Positions 35,182 to 45,370 are shown, counted from the stretch's first letter. The stretch: 64,000 nt of DNA from Pseudonocardia hierapolitana (GCF_007994075.1 NZ_VIWU01000001.1:3968001-4032000); one strand, 5' to 3'. Translations and numbers: made by a program. The notes: generated by a model from the sequence alone, not told the origin.

Positions 35182-36458
35182 CTCTACGGCGGACTTGGCG
35201 CCGCGCCTGCGTTCCCGCGGCGATCGCCGTGGCGCTGGTGCTGGCGGGCTGCAGCACGCGGGCGCCCGAGCCGGGAGCGGGCGGTGGGGCGGGCGAGGTC
35301 GCCACCGACGTCGGCGTGAGCGCCGACACCGTCACCCTCGGGGTGCTGACCGACACGTCCGGGCCGTTCCGCAACCTCGGCACCGGTATCACCCAGGGCA
35401 ACCAGCTGTGGGCCGACGAGCTGAACGCCCGCGGCGGCGTCTGCGGCCGGCGCATCGCGCTGGAGATCGCCGACAGCGGCTACAAGGCCGACACGGCCAC
35501 CACGGTGTACCGGCAGCAGCAGCCCAACGTGCTCGGCTACCTGCAGCTGCTCGGTTCCCCGATCAACGCGGCACTGCGTGGCAACCTGGAGACCGACGAG
35601 GTGACCTCGCTGGCGCTGTCCTGGTCGTCGTTCATCCTCGACAATCCCTACCAGATCATCCCCGGCACCACCTACGACCTGGAGATGATCAACGGGCTCG
35701 CCTACATGCAGCAGCAGGGCCTGATCGCCGACGGCGACACGCTCGGCCACATCTACATCGGCGGGGAGTACGGGGACAACGGGTTCCTCGGCGCGCAGTA
35801 CTACGCGCAGCAGCACGGGATGACCCTGCAGCCGGCGAAGATCGCCGCCACCGACACCGACATGACGAACATCGTCACCGGCTTCCAGGGCGCGGGCGTC
35901 AAGGCGATCCTGCTGACCACCTCGCCCGCCCAGACCGCGTCCGCGCTCAACGCCGCCAACGCGCTCGGCCTGAACGTGCCGGTGCTGGGCAACAACCCGG
36001 TGTTCGACCCGGCCACGAACCTCGCCGGGCCTGCCGCGGCATCCGTCGGCAACCTCTACGTGGTCGCCAGCAGCGTCCCGTACTCCGCGGACGTGCCGAA
36101 GGCCAAGGAGGTGCAGGAGGCGTTCGAGGCGAAGAACCCGGACGCGGGCAAGAACTACGGCGTGCCGTACGGGTACGCGGGCGGACTGATCTGGGAGCAG
36201 ATCCTCGTGCGGGCCTGCGAGAACGGCGACCTCACCCGCAAGGGTGTGCACGACGCGTTCCTGGCGAGCCAGGGCATCACCACCGAGGATCTCGTGGCGA
36301 GCGAGCTCGACTTCTCGAAGGCCGGGTCCCCGCCGAGCCGGTCGGTCTACATCGCCCAGGCCGACCCGGCCCAGGAAGGTGGGCTGCGCCAGGTCGTCCC
36401 GCCGTTCACGGCGCCGGAGGCCGAGTCGTACAAGGCGCCGCACGAGCAGGGGGCCTGA
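35178..36458 (+). CDS. ABC transporter substrate-binding lipoprotein (LivK type)
   Basis: 426 residues. Signal peptide with lipobox LVLAGC (Cys near 25), then a periplasmic-binding-protein type I fold: TVTLGVLTDTSGPFRNLG, ITQGNQLWADELNARGGVCG, LLGSPINAALRGNLE, IYIGGEYGDNGFLG and LLTTSPAQTASALNAANALG. These match the Leu/Ile/Val-binding protein family, although the ligand may be another small amide or acid. Last gene of livFGHMK, closed by a weak hairpin at 36460-36480. Confidence 0.88.
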   Translation: MTLRRTWRRACVPAAIAVALVLAGCSTRAPEPGAGGGAGEVATDVGVSADTVTLGVLTDTSGPFRNLGTGITQGNQLWADELNARGGVCGRRIALEIADSGYKADTATTVYRQQQPNVLGYLQLLGSPINAALRGNLETDEVTSLALSWSSFILDNPYQIIPGTTYDLEMINGLAYMQQQGLIADGDTLGHIYIGGEYGDNGFLGAQYYAQQHGMTLQPAKIAATDTDMTNIVTGFQGAGVKAILLTTSPAQTASALNAANALGLNVPVLGNNPVFDPATNLAGPAAASVGNLYVVASSVPYSADVPKAKEVQEAFEAKNPDAGKNYGVPYGYAGGLIWEQILVRACENGDLTRKGVHDAFLASQGITTEDLVASELDFSKAGSPPSRSVYIAQADPAQEGGLRQVVPPFTAPEAESYKAPHEQGA

Positions 36459-36459
36459 C

Positions 36460-36480
36460 CCGGATCAGGGTCGGATCCGG
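36460..36480 (+). terminator. Weak hairpin after the liv operon
   Basis: CCGGATC (36460-36466) and GATCCGG (36474-36480) form a perfect 7-bp stem with a 7-base loop just after the stop of the binding-protein gene. Moderate strength, so termination may be partial. Confidence 0.45.
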
Positions 36481-36538
36481 GGGTGAGCCGGGGACGGACC
36501 CGGAGGCGGCGGGCCGCTGGAGGCGAGAGGGTCGAGGC

Positions 36539-36853
36539 ATGGACTCGACGACCGAACAGGCCACCACCCGCCTCACCAAGGACGCTCCCGACCCGGCACT
36601 CCCCGGCGACGCGGGCGTGCCGCCCTACCTGGCGCCCGTGCCGGAGCCTGCGGCCGAGCCGAAGTTCCGGCTGCGCCGCAGCCGGACCGACCGCATGATC
36701 GGTGGGGTCTGCGGCGGGCTCGCGGAGAGCCTCGGCGTGGACGCGGCCGTGATCCGCATCGGGCTCGTCACCCTCACCGTGCTCGGTTTCGGCACGGGCA
36801 TCGTCATCTACGCCGCGATCTGGATGCTGGCCCCGGAGACCGACGAGCCGTGA
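36539..36853 (+). CDS. PspC domain protein
   Basis: 104 residues. A hydrophilic N-terminal stretch is followed by LRRSRTDRMIGGVCGGLAES and a single membrane helix LVTLTVLGFGTGIVIYAAIW, the PspC layout. PspC proteins bind membrane-stress regulators; here there is no psp operon, and some actinobacterial kinases carry the domain separately. ATG at 36539 follows GAGG 3-4 bases upstream. It is convergent with the LtrA gene (8-bp gap). Confidence 0.85.
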   Translation: MDSTTEQATTRLTKDAPDPALPGDAGVPPYLAPVPEPAAEPKFRLRRSRTDRMIGGVCGGLAESLGVDAAVIRIGLVTLTVLGFGTGIVIYAAIWMLAPETDEP

Positions 36854-36861
36854 GCCACGCC

Positions 36862-38076
36862 TCAGTGCTCGTTGGCGGAGCCGCGCACCTGGCGGCGCTG
36901 TTCGGCGTGGCGGAAGGTCTCGAAGCCGATCAGCGCGCTGAGCACGACCGCGAGCACGGCCAGGGTGACCAGCGCAGGCAGCATCGCCACGACGGGGATC
37001 AGGGCGAGCAGGACCACCACGACGACCAGCCGCTCGATGTTGAGTGACCCGGTGAGGCAGCGCTTGAAGCCGACGTGGCCCAGCAGGTACAGCACGGCAC
37101 CGCCGTAGAGGGCCACGAGCGGGATGCCGTAGATCGGGTCGGCGACCGTGTGGCCGTCCTCGCCGCCGACGTAGTTCAGCACCTTCTTCAGGCCGAGGGC
37201 CATGAGGACGATGCCGGCGACCATCGGCAGGTGCAGGAACGTGTAGCCGGCGCGGGCGAGCCGGATCTGCCGCTCGCCGTCGGCGGCGGACAGGGCCCGT
37301 TCGGCGATCAGCGCTGTGACGTCGAAGTACGCCCACCACAGGGCGCCCGACACCACGAGCCCGAGCACGGACGCCGCGATGATCGGCCAGGAGATCGGCA
37401 GGTGGGCCACGCCCACCCCGATCGCCACGATCGACTCGCCGAGCGCCACGATGACGATCAGGCCGTACCGCTCGGCGAAGTGGGGCGCCGAGCCCATCCG
37501 CCACTTGGAGCCGGACGCGAGCGTGCCGAGGTAGTCGCCCGCGAGCGCGGCGAACCAGAGCACCGTCTGCGTGGTGCCGGTGGTCTGGGACGCGATCAGC
37601 AGCAGGATCGTGCCGGCGAGCATCGAGGGCAGGAAGCGCAGGATCTGGCCGCGCAGCTGCTGGTCGTCCCGGCTGGCCACCCAGAACAGCGCGACGTGCA
37701 CAGCTCGGACGAGGAAGTAGCAACAGGCGAACACCATCGGCCCCTGCAGACCGCCCGGCAGATCGTCGAACGCCTCCGGGATCGTGATGGCCTGGACGAA
37801 CATGGCCGCCATCGCGGCGAACAGCCCGAGGCGCATGGCCCCCTGCTCGGCCCGCACCAGGCTGGACAGCCACGAGTAGCCGATCCAGCACCACCACAGC
37901 ACGGTGATGGCCAGCACGCCGCGCAGGACGTCGACGGGGCGCGCGTGCTCGGCCATGAACTCGGTGACCTGCGTGAGCGCGAACACGAACACGAGGTCGA
38001 AGAACAGCTCGAGCGGCGTGACCGACTCGCGTTCCTCGACGGTCTCGAGACGCCGTCCCCGACGCGGTGTGCTCAT
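36862..38076 (-). CDS. LtrA family membrane protein
   Basis: 404 residues, about ten transmembrane helices. The opening RESVTPLELFFDLVFVFALTQ is the signature of the low temperature requirement A family (PF06772); FAERYGLIVIVALGESIVAIG is the second conserved block. LtrA is needed for growth at low temperature in Listeria, but the molecular role is not known. ATG at 38076 is used. It is divergent from the marR gene across a 92-bp gap. Confidence 0.9.
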   Translation of the reverse strand: MSTPRRGRRLETVEERESVTPLELFFDLVFVFALTQVTEFMAEHARPVDVLRGVLAITVLWWCWIGYSWLSSLVRAEQGAMRLGLFAAMAAMFVQAITIPEAFDDLPGGLQGPMVFACCYFLVRAVHVALFWVASRDDQQLRGQILRFLPSMLAGTILLLIASQTTGTTQTVLWFAALAGDYLGTLASGSKWRMGSAPHFAERYGLIVIVALGESIVAIGVGVAHLPISWPIIAASVLGLVVSGALWWAYFDVTALIAERALSAADGERQIRLARAGYTFLHLPMVAGIVLMALGLKKVLNYVGGEDGHTVADPIYGIPLVALYGGAVLYLLGHVGFKRCLTGSLNIERLVVVVVLLALIPVVAMLPALVTLAVLAVVLSALIGFETFRHAEQRRQVRGSANEH

Positions 38077-38136
38077 GTCGCAGATCGTGCACCAGGGGAG
38101 GCGTCGTCACCAGGGGGATCGCCCGACGCGGGACAG

Positions 38137-38162
38137 TTCGCCATGCGAATTTTCGGTAGGAT
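38137..38162 (+). promoter_or_regulatory. marR promoter with a TTCG-N5-CGAA operator
   Basis: TTCGCCATGCGAA (38137-38149) is an inverted repeat with arms TTCG and CGAA. TAGGAT (38157-38162) is a -10 box ending 6 bases before the ATG at 38169, so the mRNA is probably leaderless. The operator lies just upstream of the -10, in position to block the promoter. The same TTCG-N5-CGAA form occurs twice downstream of marR. Confidence 0.6.
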
Positions 38163-38168
38163 TTCGGC

Positions 38169-38618
38169 ATGGCCGAACCGGGCGATGAGATCGGAGTCGT
38201 CGGGGCGCTGGTGCGCTCCGCGTTCCTGGTGAACGCCGTCTACGCCGAGTCCGGCCGGGAGCACGGCCTCACTCCGCAGCAGGGGCAGCTGCTGTGCGTG
38301 CTGATGGGAAAGCCGTACGGCATGGGCGAGCTGGGTGCCACGCTGGGCCTCGCCAAGTCCAGCCTGACGGGGCTGGTGGACCGCACCGAGCGCAACGGCC
38401 TGGTCCGGCGGGAGCCGGATCCGCAGGACATGCGGGCGGTGCGGGTGGCGCTCACCCCGCAGGGCAGGCGGCTCGCCGAGGAGTTCTACGTCGAGACGTG
38501 CAAGCGGGTCGAGAAGCTGCCTGCAGCGCTCAGCGCCGCCGAGCGCGACACCCTCGCCGACCTGCTCGGCCGCATCATCGTGGACAACAAGGTCCCGATG
38601 GTCTTCCTGGAGGCGTGA
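38169..38618 (+). CDS. MarR family transcriptional regulator
   Basis: 149 residues with a winged helix: LTPQQGQLLCVLMGKPYGMGELGATLGLAKSSLTGLVDRTERNGLVRREPDP is the recognition helix and wing, typical of MarR. Such proteins are dimers released from DNA by small ligands. ATG at 38169 follows directly on the leaderless promoter. Matching palindromes occur before this gene and before the oxidoreductase gene downstream, so it probably regulates itself and the oxidoreductase/LLM genes. Confidence 0.9.
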   Translation: MAEPGDEIGVVGALVRSAFLVNAVYAESGREHGLTPQQGQLLCVLMGKPYGMGELGATLGLAKSSLTGLVDRTERNGLVRREPDPQDMRAVRVALTPQGRRLAEEFYVETCKRVEKLPAALSAAERDTLADLLGRIIVDNKVPMVFLEA

Positions 38619-38635
38619 CCCGGGCCACGGTGTAG

Positions 38636-38670
38636 TTCGTGCCACGAATCAATATAGTTCGTGGCACGAA
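38636..38670. promoter_or_regulatory. Two TTCG-N5-CGAA operators flanking a TATAGT -10 box
   Basis: TTCGTGCCACGAA (38636-38648) and TTCGTGGCACGAA (38658-38670) are each near-perfect palindromes and are reverse complements of each other, with centres 22 bp apart (two helical turns). TATAGT (about 38654-38659) lies between them, overlapping the second. This is a strong candidate for MarR-type binding sites controlling the oxidoreductase gene at 38698. Confidence 0.7.
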
Positions 38671-38697
38671 CTTCTCGATCGGTCTGGAGTGTGAGTC

Positions 38698-39810
38698 ATG
38701 AGTCCTACCGTGGTCGTCGTCGGCGGCGGGTATGGGGGCTCGGCGGTCGCCAAGGCACTGGACGTCGAGGCGGACGTCGTCCTCATCGATCCCCGGGACG
38801 CGTTCGTCCACTCGGCAGGGTCACTGCGAGCCCTTGCCCGGCCCGACTGGGCGCACAACATCTTCTTCCCCTACGACACCCTGCTCGCGCGGGGAACCGT
38901 GATCCGCGACCGTGCGGTCTCGGTGGATCCCCGCGGTGTCGAGCTGGCCTCGGGAAGGCGGGTCGAGGCGGACTACCTGGTCCTGGCCACGGGTTCCAGC
39001 TACGCCCACCCGGGCAAGCCCGGTGTTGAATCCACGGGCGAGGCGCTCGACGACCTCCGCAGGACCCACAAGGAACTGGTCGGCGCGGAGCGCGTGCTGA
39101 TCGCGGGCGCCGGGCCGGTCGGCCTGGAACTGGCCGGGGAGATCAAGGCGGAATGGCCGCACAAGCAGGTCACGGTCATCGACCCGAACGAACGGCTCCT
39201 CTCCGCCTTCCGGCCGGAGATGCGCGAGGACCTCCACCGCCAGCTCCACGAGCTGGACATCCGGCTGCGGCTCGGCACGCTGCTCACCGCGCCACCGCCG
39301 CCGGAGCCCGGCCAGGCCGAGACGTTCACCGTCACCACCACCGATGGCGACCAGCTCATGGCCGACATCTGGTTCCGCGCCCACGGCGTGCACATCAACA
39401 GCGAACACCTCGCCGACGGCAGGCTCACGACGCGCACGCCACGGGGACAGGTCCGGGTCGACGAGAACCTCGCCGTCCACGGGTACGGCCACGTCTACGC
39501 GATCGGCGACATCACCGACGTCAGCGAGGCGAAGATGGCCCGCCACGCGATGCAGCACGCCGAGGTGGTGGCGCAGAACATCACCGCTCAGCTGCGCGGC
39601 GAGCAGCCCACCGCCACCTATGAGCCGGCTCCCGACCCGGTGATCCTCCTCCCGCTCGGCCCGCGTCGCGGTGTCGGCCAGCTGCCCACACCGGACGGTC
39701 CGGTGGCGGCCCCGGCGACGACGGTCGCCGAGTACAAGGGCGCCGACCTGGGCGTCGGCAAGTTCGCCGCGCTGTTCGGCACCGCACGAGAGGAGAAGGC
39801 CGATGCCTGA
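38698..39810 (+). CDS. NAD(P)/FAD-dependent oxidoreductase (AIFM2/NDH-2-like)
   Basis: 370 residues with two dinucleotide-binding motifs: VVVVGGGYGGSAVAKAL (FAD, residues 4-20) and VLIAGAGPVGLELAGEIKAE (NAD(P)H, around 135-155), and the C-terminal FAD motif VYAIGDITDVSEAKMA. The organisation is that of AIFM2-like and type II NADH dehydrogenase proteins. No C-terminal membrane anchor is visible. It likely reduces a quinone or small dye-like compound. ATG at 38698; its stop overlaps the LLM gene start by 8 bases. Confidence 0.85.
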   Translation: MSPTVVVVGGGYGGSAVAKALDVEADVVLIDPRDAFVHSAGSLRALARPDWAHNIFFPYDTLLARGTVIRDRAVSVDPRGVELASGRRVEADYLVLATGSSYAHPGKPGVESTGEALDDLRRTHKELVGAERVLIAGAGPVGLELAGEIKAEWPHKQVTVIDPNERLLSAFRPEMREDLHRQLHELDIRLRLGTLLTAPPPPEPGQAETFTVTTTDGDQLMADIWFRAHGVHINSEHLADGRLTTRTPRGQVRVDENLAVHGYGHVYAIGDITDVSEAKMARHAMQHAEVVAQNITAQLRGEQPTATYEPAPDPVILLPLGPRRGVGQLPTPDGPVAAPATTVAEYKGADLGVGKFAALFGTAREEKADA

Positions 39811-40729
39811 CCACGAGGTCGTCTTCGGCTTCGGCGCCCACAGCACGGTGGAGGAAGGGCCGGAGCTGCTGCACATGGTGCAGCAGGCCGACCGGGACGG
39901 GCTCGACCTCTTCTCCCTGTCGGACCACCCGTACCTCGGCGGTCGCCTCGACGCCTACGCCGCCGTCGGGTTCCTCCTCGGCGGCACCCAGCGCATCGCG
40001 GGCTTCGCCAACGTCACCAACCTGCCGCTGCGTCCCGCTCCGATGCTCGCGCGGACGGTCACGTCGCTCTCGGCGCTCTCCGGCGGCCGCGTCGTGCTCG
40101 GGATGGGCGCCGGAGGACTCTGGGACCGGATCTCCGACATGGGTGTGCCGCGGCTCGCGCCCGACGAGGCCGTGAAGGCCTTCGAGGAGGCGATCGTCCT
40201 GATCAGGAAGCTGTCGGGAGGCGGGCCTGCGGTCACCTTCGAGGGCCGGTACCACCGGGTCGACCGGATCGAGCCGGCACCGGCGGCGGCCCCGCCCGTG
40301 TGGACCGGGTCGGTCGGCCCGAAGTCCCTCGCCGCCACCGGACGCGTCGCCGACGGCTGGCTGCCAGGACACGCGGCCGACTGGCTCAGCGAGCGCTACC
40401 GGTCGTCGCGGCCGGTGATCGACGACGCGGCCGCCGCGGTCGGCCGCGATCCCCGCGAGGTCCGCACGATCTTCAACTTCCCCGGGCGGATCACCGACCG
40501 GCCGCTCCCCGCCACGCGCGACGGCGATGGCCGCTGGGTCGGCGGCTCGACGGAGCAGTGGGTCGAGGAGCTGACCGGAGCGGTGCTGGAGCACGGCGCG
40601 TCGGGTTTCATGCTCTTCTCGCCGAGCGGGGGCACCCCGGACGCCACATCGCTCGCCCGCTGGGCCCGGGACATCGTGCCCGCGGTGCGCGAGGCGGTCG
40701 CGCTCACGGGTGCAGCGTCGCGCCCTTGA
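39803..40729 (+). CDS. LLM class F420/flavin-dependent oxidoreductase
   Basis: 308 residues of a luciferase-like TIM barrel: FSLSDHPYLGGRLDAYAAVGFLLGGT, FANVTNLPLRPAPMLARTV, LSGGRVVLGMGAG and PPVWTGSVGPKSLAATGRVADGW, which fit the LLM family. Actinobacterial members often use F420, but FMN cannot be excluded. It overlaps the oxidoreductase gene and is probably in the same transcript under the MarR sites. Its 3' end overlaps the convergent DUF2000 gene by 26 bp. Confidence 0.86.
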   Translation: MPDHEVVFGFGAHSTVEEGPELLHMVQQADRDGLDLFSLSDHPYLGGRLDAYAAVGFLLGGTQRIAGFANVTNLPLRPAPMLARTVTSLSALSGGRVVLGMGAGGLWDRISDMGVPRLAPDEAVKAFEEAIVLIRKLSGGGPAVTFEGRYHRVDRIEPAPAAAPPVWTGSVGPKSLAATGRVADGWLPGHAADWLSERYRSSRPVIDDAAAAVGRDPREVRTIFNFPGRITDRPLPATRDGDGRWVGGSTEQWVEELTGAVLEHGASGFMLFSPSGGTPDATSLARWARDIVPAVREAVALTGAASRP

Positions 40730-41111
40730 GCACCTTGTCCACGGCGTTGCGGGGCCCGTGCACCGCCAGCCCGACCAGCTTCAGATCGTCGCAGGCGACG
40801 GCCCGGACGGCGGCCCGGTTCGCCTCGTCGTGGCCGGTCGTGAACATCTCCTCGGTGTAGACGGCGGTCGGCAGCCCGCGGCGCACAGCCCGCTCGTGGG
40901 CGGCAGCCATCACGTCGGAGCCGCCGGTGAAGACGAGCACCGGCTGGCGGAACATCGGCGTGTACAACGTGCCGTCCGCGTCGGTGTAGGGCTCGCCGAG
41001 CAGCTCGGTGTTGGCAGCGATCCCGCTGGCCAGGAACGCGGTCACGTTCAGCCGCTGCCAGACCTGCAGGTCGTCCCGCAGCAACACGGCGATCTTGGTG
41101 TCGAAACGCAC
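40704..41111 (-). CDS. DUF2000 family protein
   Basis: 135 residues matching DUF2000 (PF09391): KIAVLLRDDLQVWQRLNVTAFLASG, ELLGEPYTDADGTLYTPMFRQPVLVF and TGHDEANRAAVRAV. Function unknown. It is divergent from an AraC regulator gene 49 bp away, and DUF2000 genes are often seen paired with AraC regulators, which may control them. The ATG at 41111 gives the expected length. The C-terminal end overlaps the LLM gene on the other strand. Confidence 0.82.
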   Translation of the reverse strand: MRFDTKIAVLLRDDLQVWQRLNVTAFLASGIAANTELLGEPYTDADGTLYTPMFRQPVLVFTGGSDVMAAAHERAVRRGLPTAVYTEEMFTTGHDEANRAAVRAVACDDLKLVGLAVHGPRNAVDKVLKGATLHP

Positions 41112-41160
41112 GTCCCGAGCGTGCCCGCCCGCGCCGTGCCCGGTCTTGTACGTTCTTCAC

Positions 41161-41937
41161 GTGCCTGCCGTGCGGGCGTGGGCTCCGCGGGTGCCCGGGA
41201 TAGCGGAGGTCTTCCACGCGTGGTTCACCGATCACGCGTACCCCGAGCACACCCACGACACCTGGACGTTGCTCGTCGTCGACGAGGGCGCGATCCGCTA
41301 CGACCTCGACCGGCACGAGCACGGCGCCCTGCGCCCCGGCGTCACGCTGCTGCCGCCGAACATCGCGCACACCGGGCGCTCTGCCACACCGCACGGCTTC
41401 CGCAAGCGGGTGCTCTACCTGGACGCCGAGGTCCTCGACACCGCGCTCACCGGGCGCGCCGTCGATGCGCCCGCGCTCGCCGACCCCCTGCTGCGCACGC
41501 GCGTCCACCAGCTGCACCGCGTCCTGGAGACACCCGGGGCCGGGCTGGAGGCAGAGAGCCGCCTCGCCCTGATCGGTGACCGGATCCGGCAGCACCTGCG
41601 GGCGCCCGTGCCGCCACCCGCGCCCGACCGGCTGGCCGCCGACCTGCGCGACCTGCTCAACGCCCGCATGGTGGAGGGGCTGGTCCTGCGCGATGCCGCC
41701 GCTCAGCTGCACACCCACCCGGCGCACCTGGTGCGCACGTTCACGCGAACGTACGGGCTGCCGCCGCACCGGTACCTCGTCGGGCGGCGGGTCGAGGCTG
41801 CCCGCCGCAGGCTGCTCACCGGCGAGCCCGTGGCGCAGGTGGCCGCCGGTGTCGGCTTCCACGACCAGGCGCACCTGCACCGGCACTTCACGCGGCTGGT
41901 CGGGACGACGCCCGGCCGCTACGCCCGCGGCGCCTGA
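41161..41937 (+). CDS. AraC family transcriptional regulator
   Basis: 258 residues: an N-terminal AraC cupin ligand domain with conserved HTHDTWTLLVVDEGAIRY and GVTLLPPNIAHTG, and a C-terminal double helix-turn-helix (LRDAAAQLHTHPAHLVRTFTRTYGLPPHRYL to QVAAGVGFHDQAHLHRHFTRLVG). Ligand unknown. GTG at 41161 is the most upstream start that keeps the cupin; GTG at 41170 is possible. The gene is divergent from DUF2000, its probable target. Its end overlaps the lacI-type gene on the other strand by 19 bp. Confidence 0.88.
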   Translation: MPAVRAWAPRVPGIAEVFHAWFTDHAYPEHTHDTWTLLVVDEGAIRYDLDRHEHGALRPGVTLLPPNIAHTGRSATPHGFRKRVLYLDAEVLDTALTGRAVDAPALADPLLRTRVHQLHRVLETPGAGLEAESRLALIGDRIRQHLRAPVPPPAPDRLAADLRDLLNARMVEGLVLRDAAAQLHTHPAHLVRTFTRTYGLPPHRYLVGRRVEAARRRLLTGEPVAQVAAGVGFHDQAHLHRHFTRLVGTTPGRYARGA

Positions 41938-42983
41938 GCGTCGAGCGGCGGTGTGCTCTCCCGCAGCACGACCTTCCCGCGCACCCGGCGCACCCGCGGT
42001 TGCTCGGCCGGCTCCTGCAGCACCATCTCCAACGCGCCCGCGCCGAGCTCCTCCAGCGGCAGGCGCACGGTGGTGAGGGCGGGGGTGACATCCCGCAGGG
42101 GGGCGATGTCGTCGAAGCCGGCCACCGCCATCCCGGACGGCAGCGCCACCCCGCGGTCGCGGAGCGCGGCCATCGCCCCCACCGCCATCACGTCGTTGAC
42201 CGCGAAGACGCACGTGGCGTCCGTGCCGCGCTCGAGCAGCTCGTTCATCGCCGCGTAGCCGCCGTCGCGGGTGAACCCGCCGTACACGACGTCGTCGGCG
42301 TCGATCCGCACCCCCGCGCGGGCGGCACCCTCGCGGAACCCGGCGCTGCGGTCACGAGCCGTCAGGAGGTCGGACCGTCCGGCGAGCACCGCGAACCGCC
42401 GGTGGCCGAGCCCGCAGAGCGCCTCGGCCAGCGCCCGGGCCCCACCCCGGTTCTCCACCACCACCGTGTCGGCCGGGATCTTGCGCTGGCTGACGAACGC
42501 CACGCGCCCGCCTGCCTGCTCGAACGCGCGCACCTCTGCGCCCAGCCGGTCGAGCAGGCCGCGGTCCTGCACCCGGCTCCCGACGATGATCACGGCTCGC
42601 GCGCGCTGCCCCCGCAGGGCCGCGAGGTAGTCGAGCTCGCGCTCCTCCCGCCCGAACGTGCACGCCATCGTGACCACGAGCTGCTCCTCCTCGGCGGCCC
42701 GGATCGCCCCGGCCGCGATGGAGGAGAAGTACGGATCGGCCACGTCGCTGAGCACGAGCCCCACGATGTTCGTGCGGCCCCGCGCCATGGCCTGCGCCTG
42801 GGCGTTGGCCGAGTAGTGCAGCGCGTCCGCCGCGGCGAGCACGCGCTCCTGCAGGTCGGGCCGCACCCTCCGGGTGCTGCCGTTGAGCGCTCTCGACGCC
42901 GTGGCCAGCGAGACGCCCGCCGCCTTGGCGACGTCGAGCAGGGTGACCGACGCGCCGGGAATCCGATCGCCGCGCTCCCTCAT
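41919..42983 (-). CDS. LacI family transcriptional regulator
   Basis: 354 residues. N-terminal HTH VTLLDVAKAAGVSLATASRALNG (around 13-35), LacI hinge HYSANAQAQAMARG, then a periplasmic-binding type ligand domain (IVGLVLSDVADPYFSSIAAGA, HRRFAVLAGRSDLLTARDRSAGF, AVAGFDDIAPLRD). The ligand is probably a sugar or nucleotide-like molecule. ATG at 42983 was chosen because the HTH starts 12 residues later; GGAGG lies upstream. No sugar genes are adjacent, so the regulon is elsewhere or lost. Confidence 0.9.
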   Translation of the reverse strand: MRERGDRIPGASVTLLDVAKAAGVSLATASRALNGSTRRVRPDLQERVLAAADALHYSANAQAQAMARGRTNIVGLVLSDVADPYFSSIAAGAIRAAEEEQLVVTMACTFGREERELDYLAALRGQRARAVIIVGSRVQDRGLLDRLGAEVRAFEQAGGRVAFVSQRKIPADTVVVENRGGARALAEALCGLGHRRFAVLAGRSDLLTARDRSAGFREGAARAGVRIDADDVVYGGFTRDGGYAAMNELLERGTDATCVFAVNDVMAVGAMAALRDRGVALPSGMAVAGFDDIAPLRDVTPALTTVRLPLEELGAGALEMVLQEPAEQPRVRRVRGKVVLRESTPPLDAQAPRA

Positions 42984-43215
42984 CTCGGGCCTCCCTCCCT
43001 GGGGGTACACCGGGTGGGACCGCCGGACGCCACGCTGGTGTCGACGCGACCCGACCGGGTCCGCGTCGCGCGAGCCTACCCCGCCCACGCGCTGCAGGAA
43101 TGCGCATTCCCCCGATGGGCGTCAGACCGGCTCGCGGTTGCAGCAAAGCCGGTTCGCAGACGCTCCGGGCCCGTGATCAGGAGGGCCGGACGCGGAACCG
43201 ATCCCGCCCGCAACG

Positions 43216-43254
43216 CCGCAGGGGCGGCACCCGGTGCGGGTGCCGCCCCTGCGG
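43216..43254 (-). terminator. groEL terminator hairpin
   Basis: Perfect 17-bp stem: CCGCAGGGGCGGCACCC (43216-43232) and its reverse complement (43238-43254) with a 5-base loop. It lies just past the groEL stop on the minus strand. The 42984-43280 gap between lacI and groEL is otherwise empty. Confidence 0.85.
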
Positions 43255-43280
43255 GACGTGCGGGTACTGCTGGGGCGGAC

Positions 43281-44999
<1,719 letters not shown>

Positions 45000-45014
45000 T
45001 CACCCGCCCGACGA

Positions 45015-45041
45015 TTGGCACTCTACCGTCCCGAGTGCCAG
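45015..45041. promoter_or_regulatory. CIRCE element 1 (HrcA operator) for groEL
   Basis: TTGGCACTC, 9 bases, GAGTGCCAG: the canonical CIRCE inverted repeat (TTAGCACTC-N9-GAGTGCTAA) with two substitutions. It lies about 103 bp upstream of the groEL ATG and downstream of the promoter. Confidence 0.88.
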
Positions 45042-45049
45042 TTCCGGTT

Positions 45050-45076
45050 CTAGCACTCGTGGCATACGAGTGCAAG
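45050..45076. promoter_or_regulatory. CIRCE element 2, overlapping the groEL promoter
   Basis: CTAGCACTC, 9 bases, GAGTGCAAG. On the minus strand this site covers TTGCAC (-35, complement of 45070-45075), a 17-base spacer and TAGAAC (-10, complement of 45047-45052), so HrcA bound here would occlude RNA polymerase directly. The two CIRCE boxes are 35 bp apart centre to centre. The region 44913-45163 has no gene. Confidence 0.85.
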
Positions 45077-45108
45077 CGACCCGGCCGGAGGCTCCCGGTG
45101 GAGACGGG

Positions 45109-45141
45109 TCGGGGGGACCGGCTGCTCGCCGATCCCCCCGA
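45109..45141 (-). terminator. Hairpin after the cold-shock gene
   Basis: TCGGGGGG (45109-45116) pairs with CCCCCCGA (45134-45141) across a 17-base loop that can itself pair weakly. It lies 22 bp past the csp stop. Confidence 0.6.
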
Positions 45142-45163
45142 TACGCCGTGGAGCGTCGCCGCC

Positions 45164-45370
45164 CTACCCGATCCGACGGACGGCGTCGGCCTGGCTGCGC
45201 CCGTCGCGACCGGCCGTCGTCTCGAACTCGACGCGGTCGCCCTCGTCCAGGGTGCGGAAACCCTCGGACTGGATCGCGCTGTAGTGCACGAAGACGTCCG
45301 GCCCGCCGTCGGTGGCGATGAAGCCGAAGCCCTTCTCCGCGTTGAACCACTTGACCGTGCCCTGGGCCAC
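45164..45370 (-). CDS. Cold-shock domain protein
   Basis: 68 residues: [20 protein letters not shown] with RNP1 (KGFGFI) and [10 protein letters not shown] with RNP2, then [21 protein letters not shown]. It is a small single-stranded nucleic-acid-binding chaperone. GTG at 45370 follows the strong ribosome site GGAGGTGCC. A TAGCGT -10 box lies at 45477-45482, giving a 5' untranslated leader of about 100 bases, usual for csp genes. The family is certain; naming it cspA would be conventional but untested. Confidence 0.95.
   Translation of the reverse strand: MAQGTVKWFNAEKGFGFIATDGGPDVFVHYSAIQSEGFRTLDEGDRVEFETTAGRDGRSQADAVRRIG

Noticed and set aside
40730..41160. Extra small gene between the LLM gene and AraC gene besides DUF2000
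   Set aside because: The opposite-strand frames there are shadows of DUF2000 with no domain of their own.
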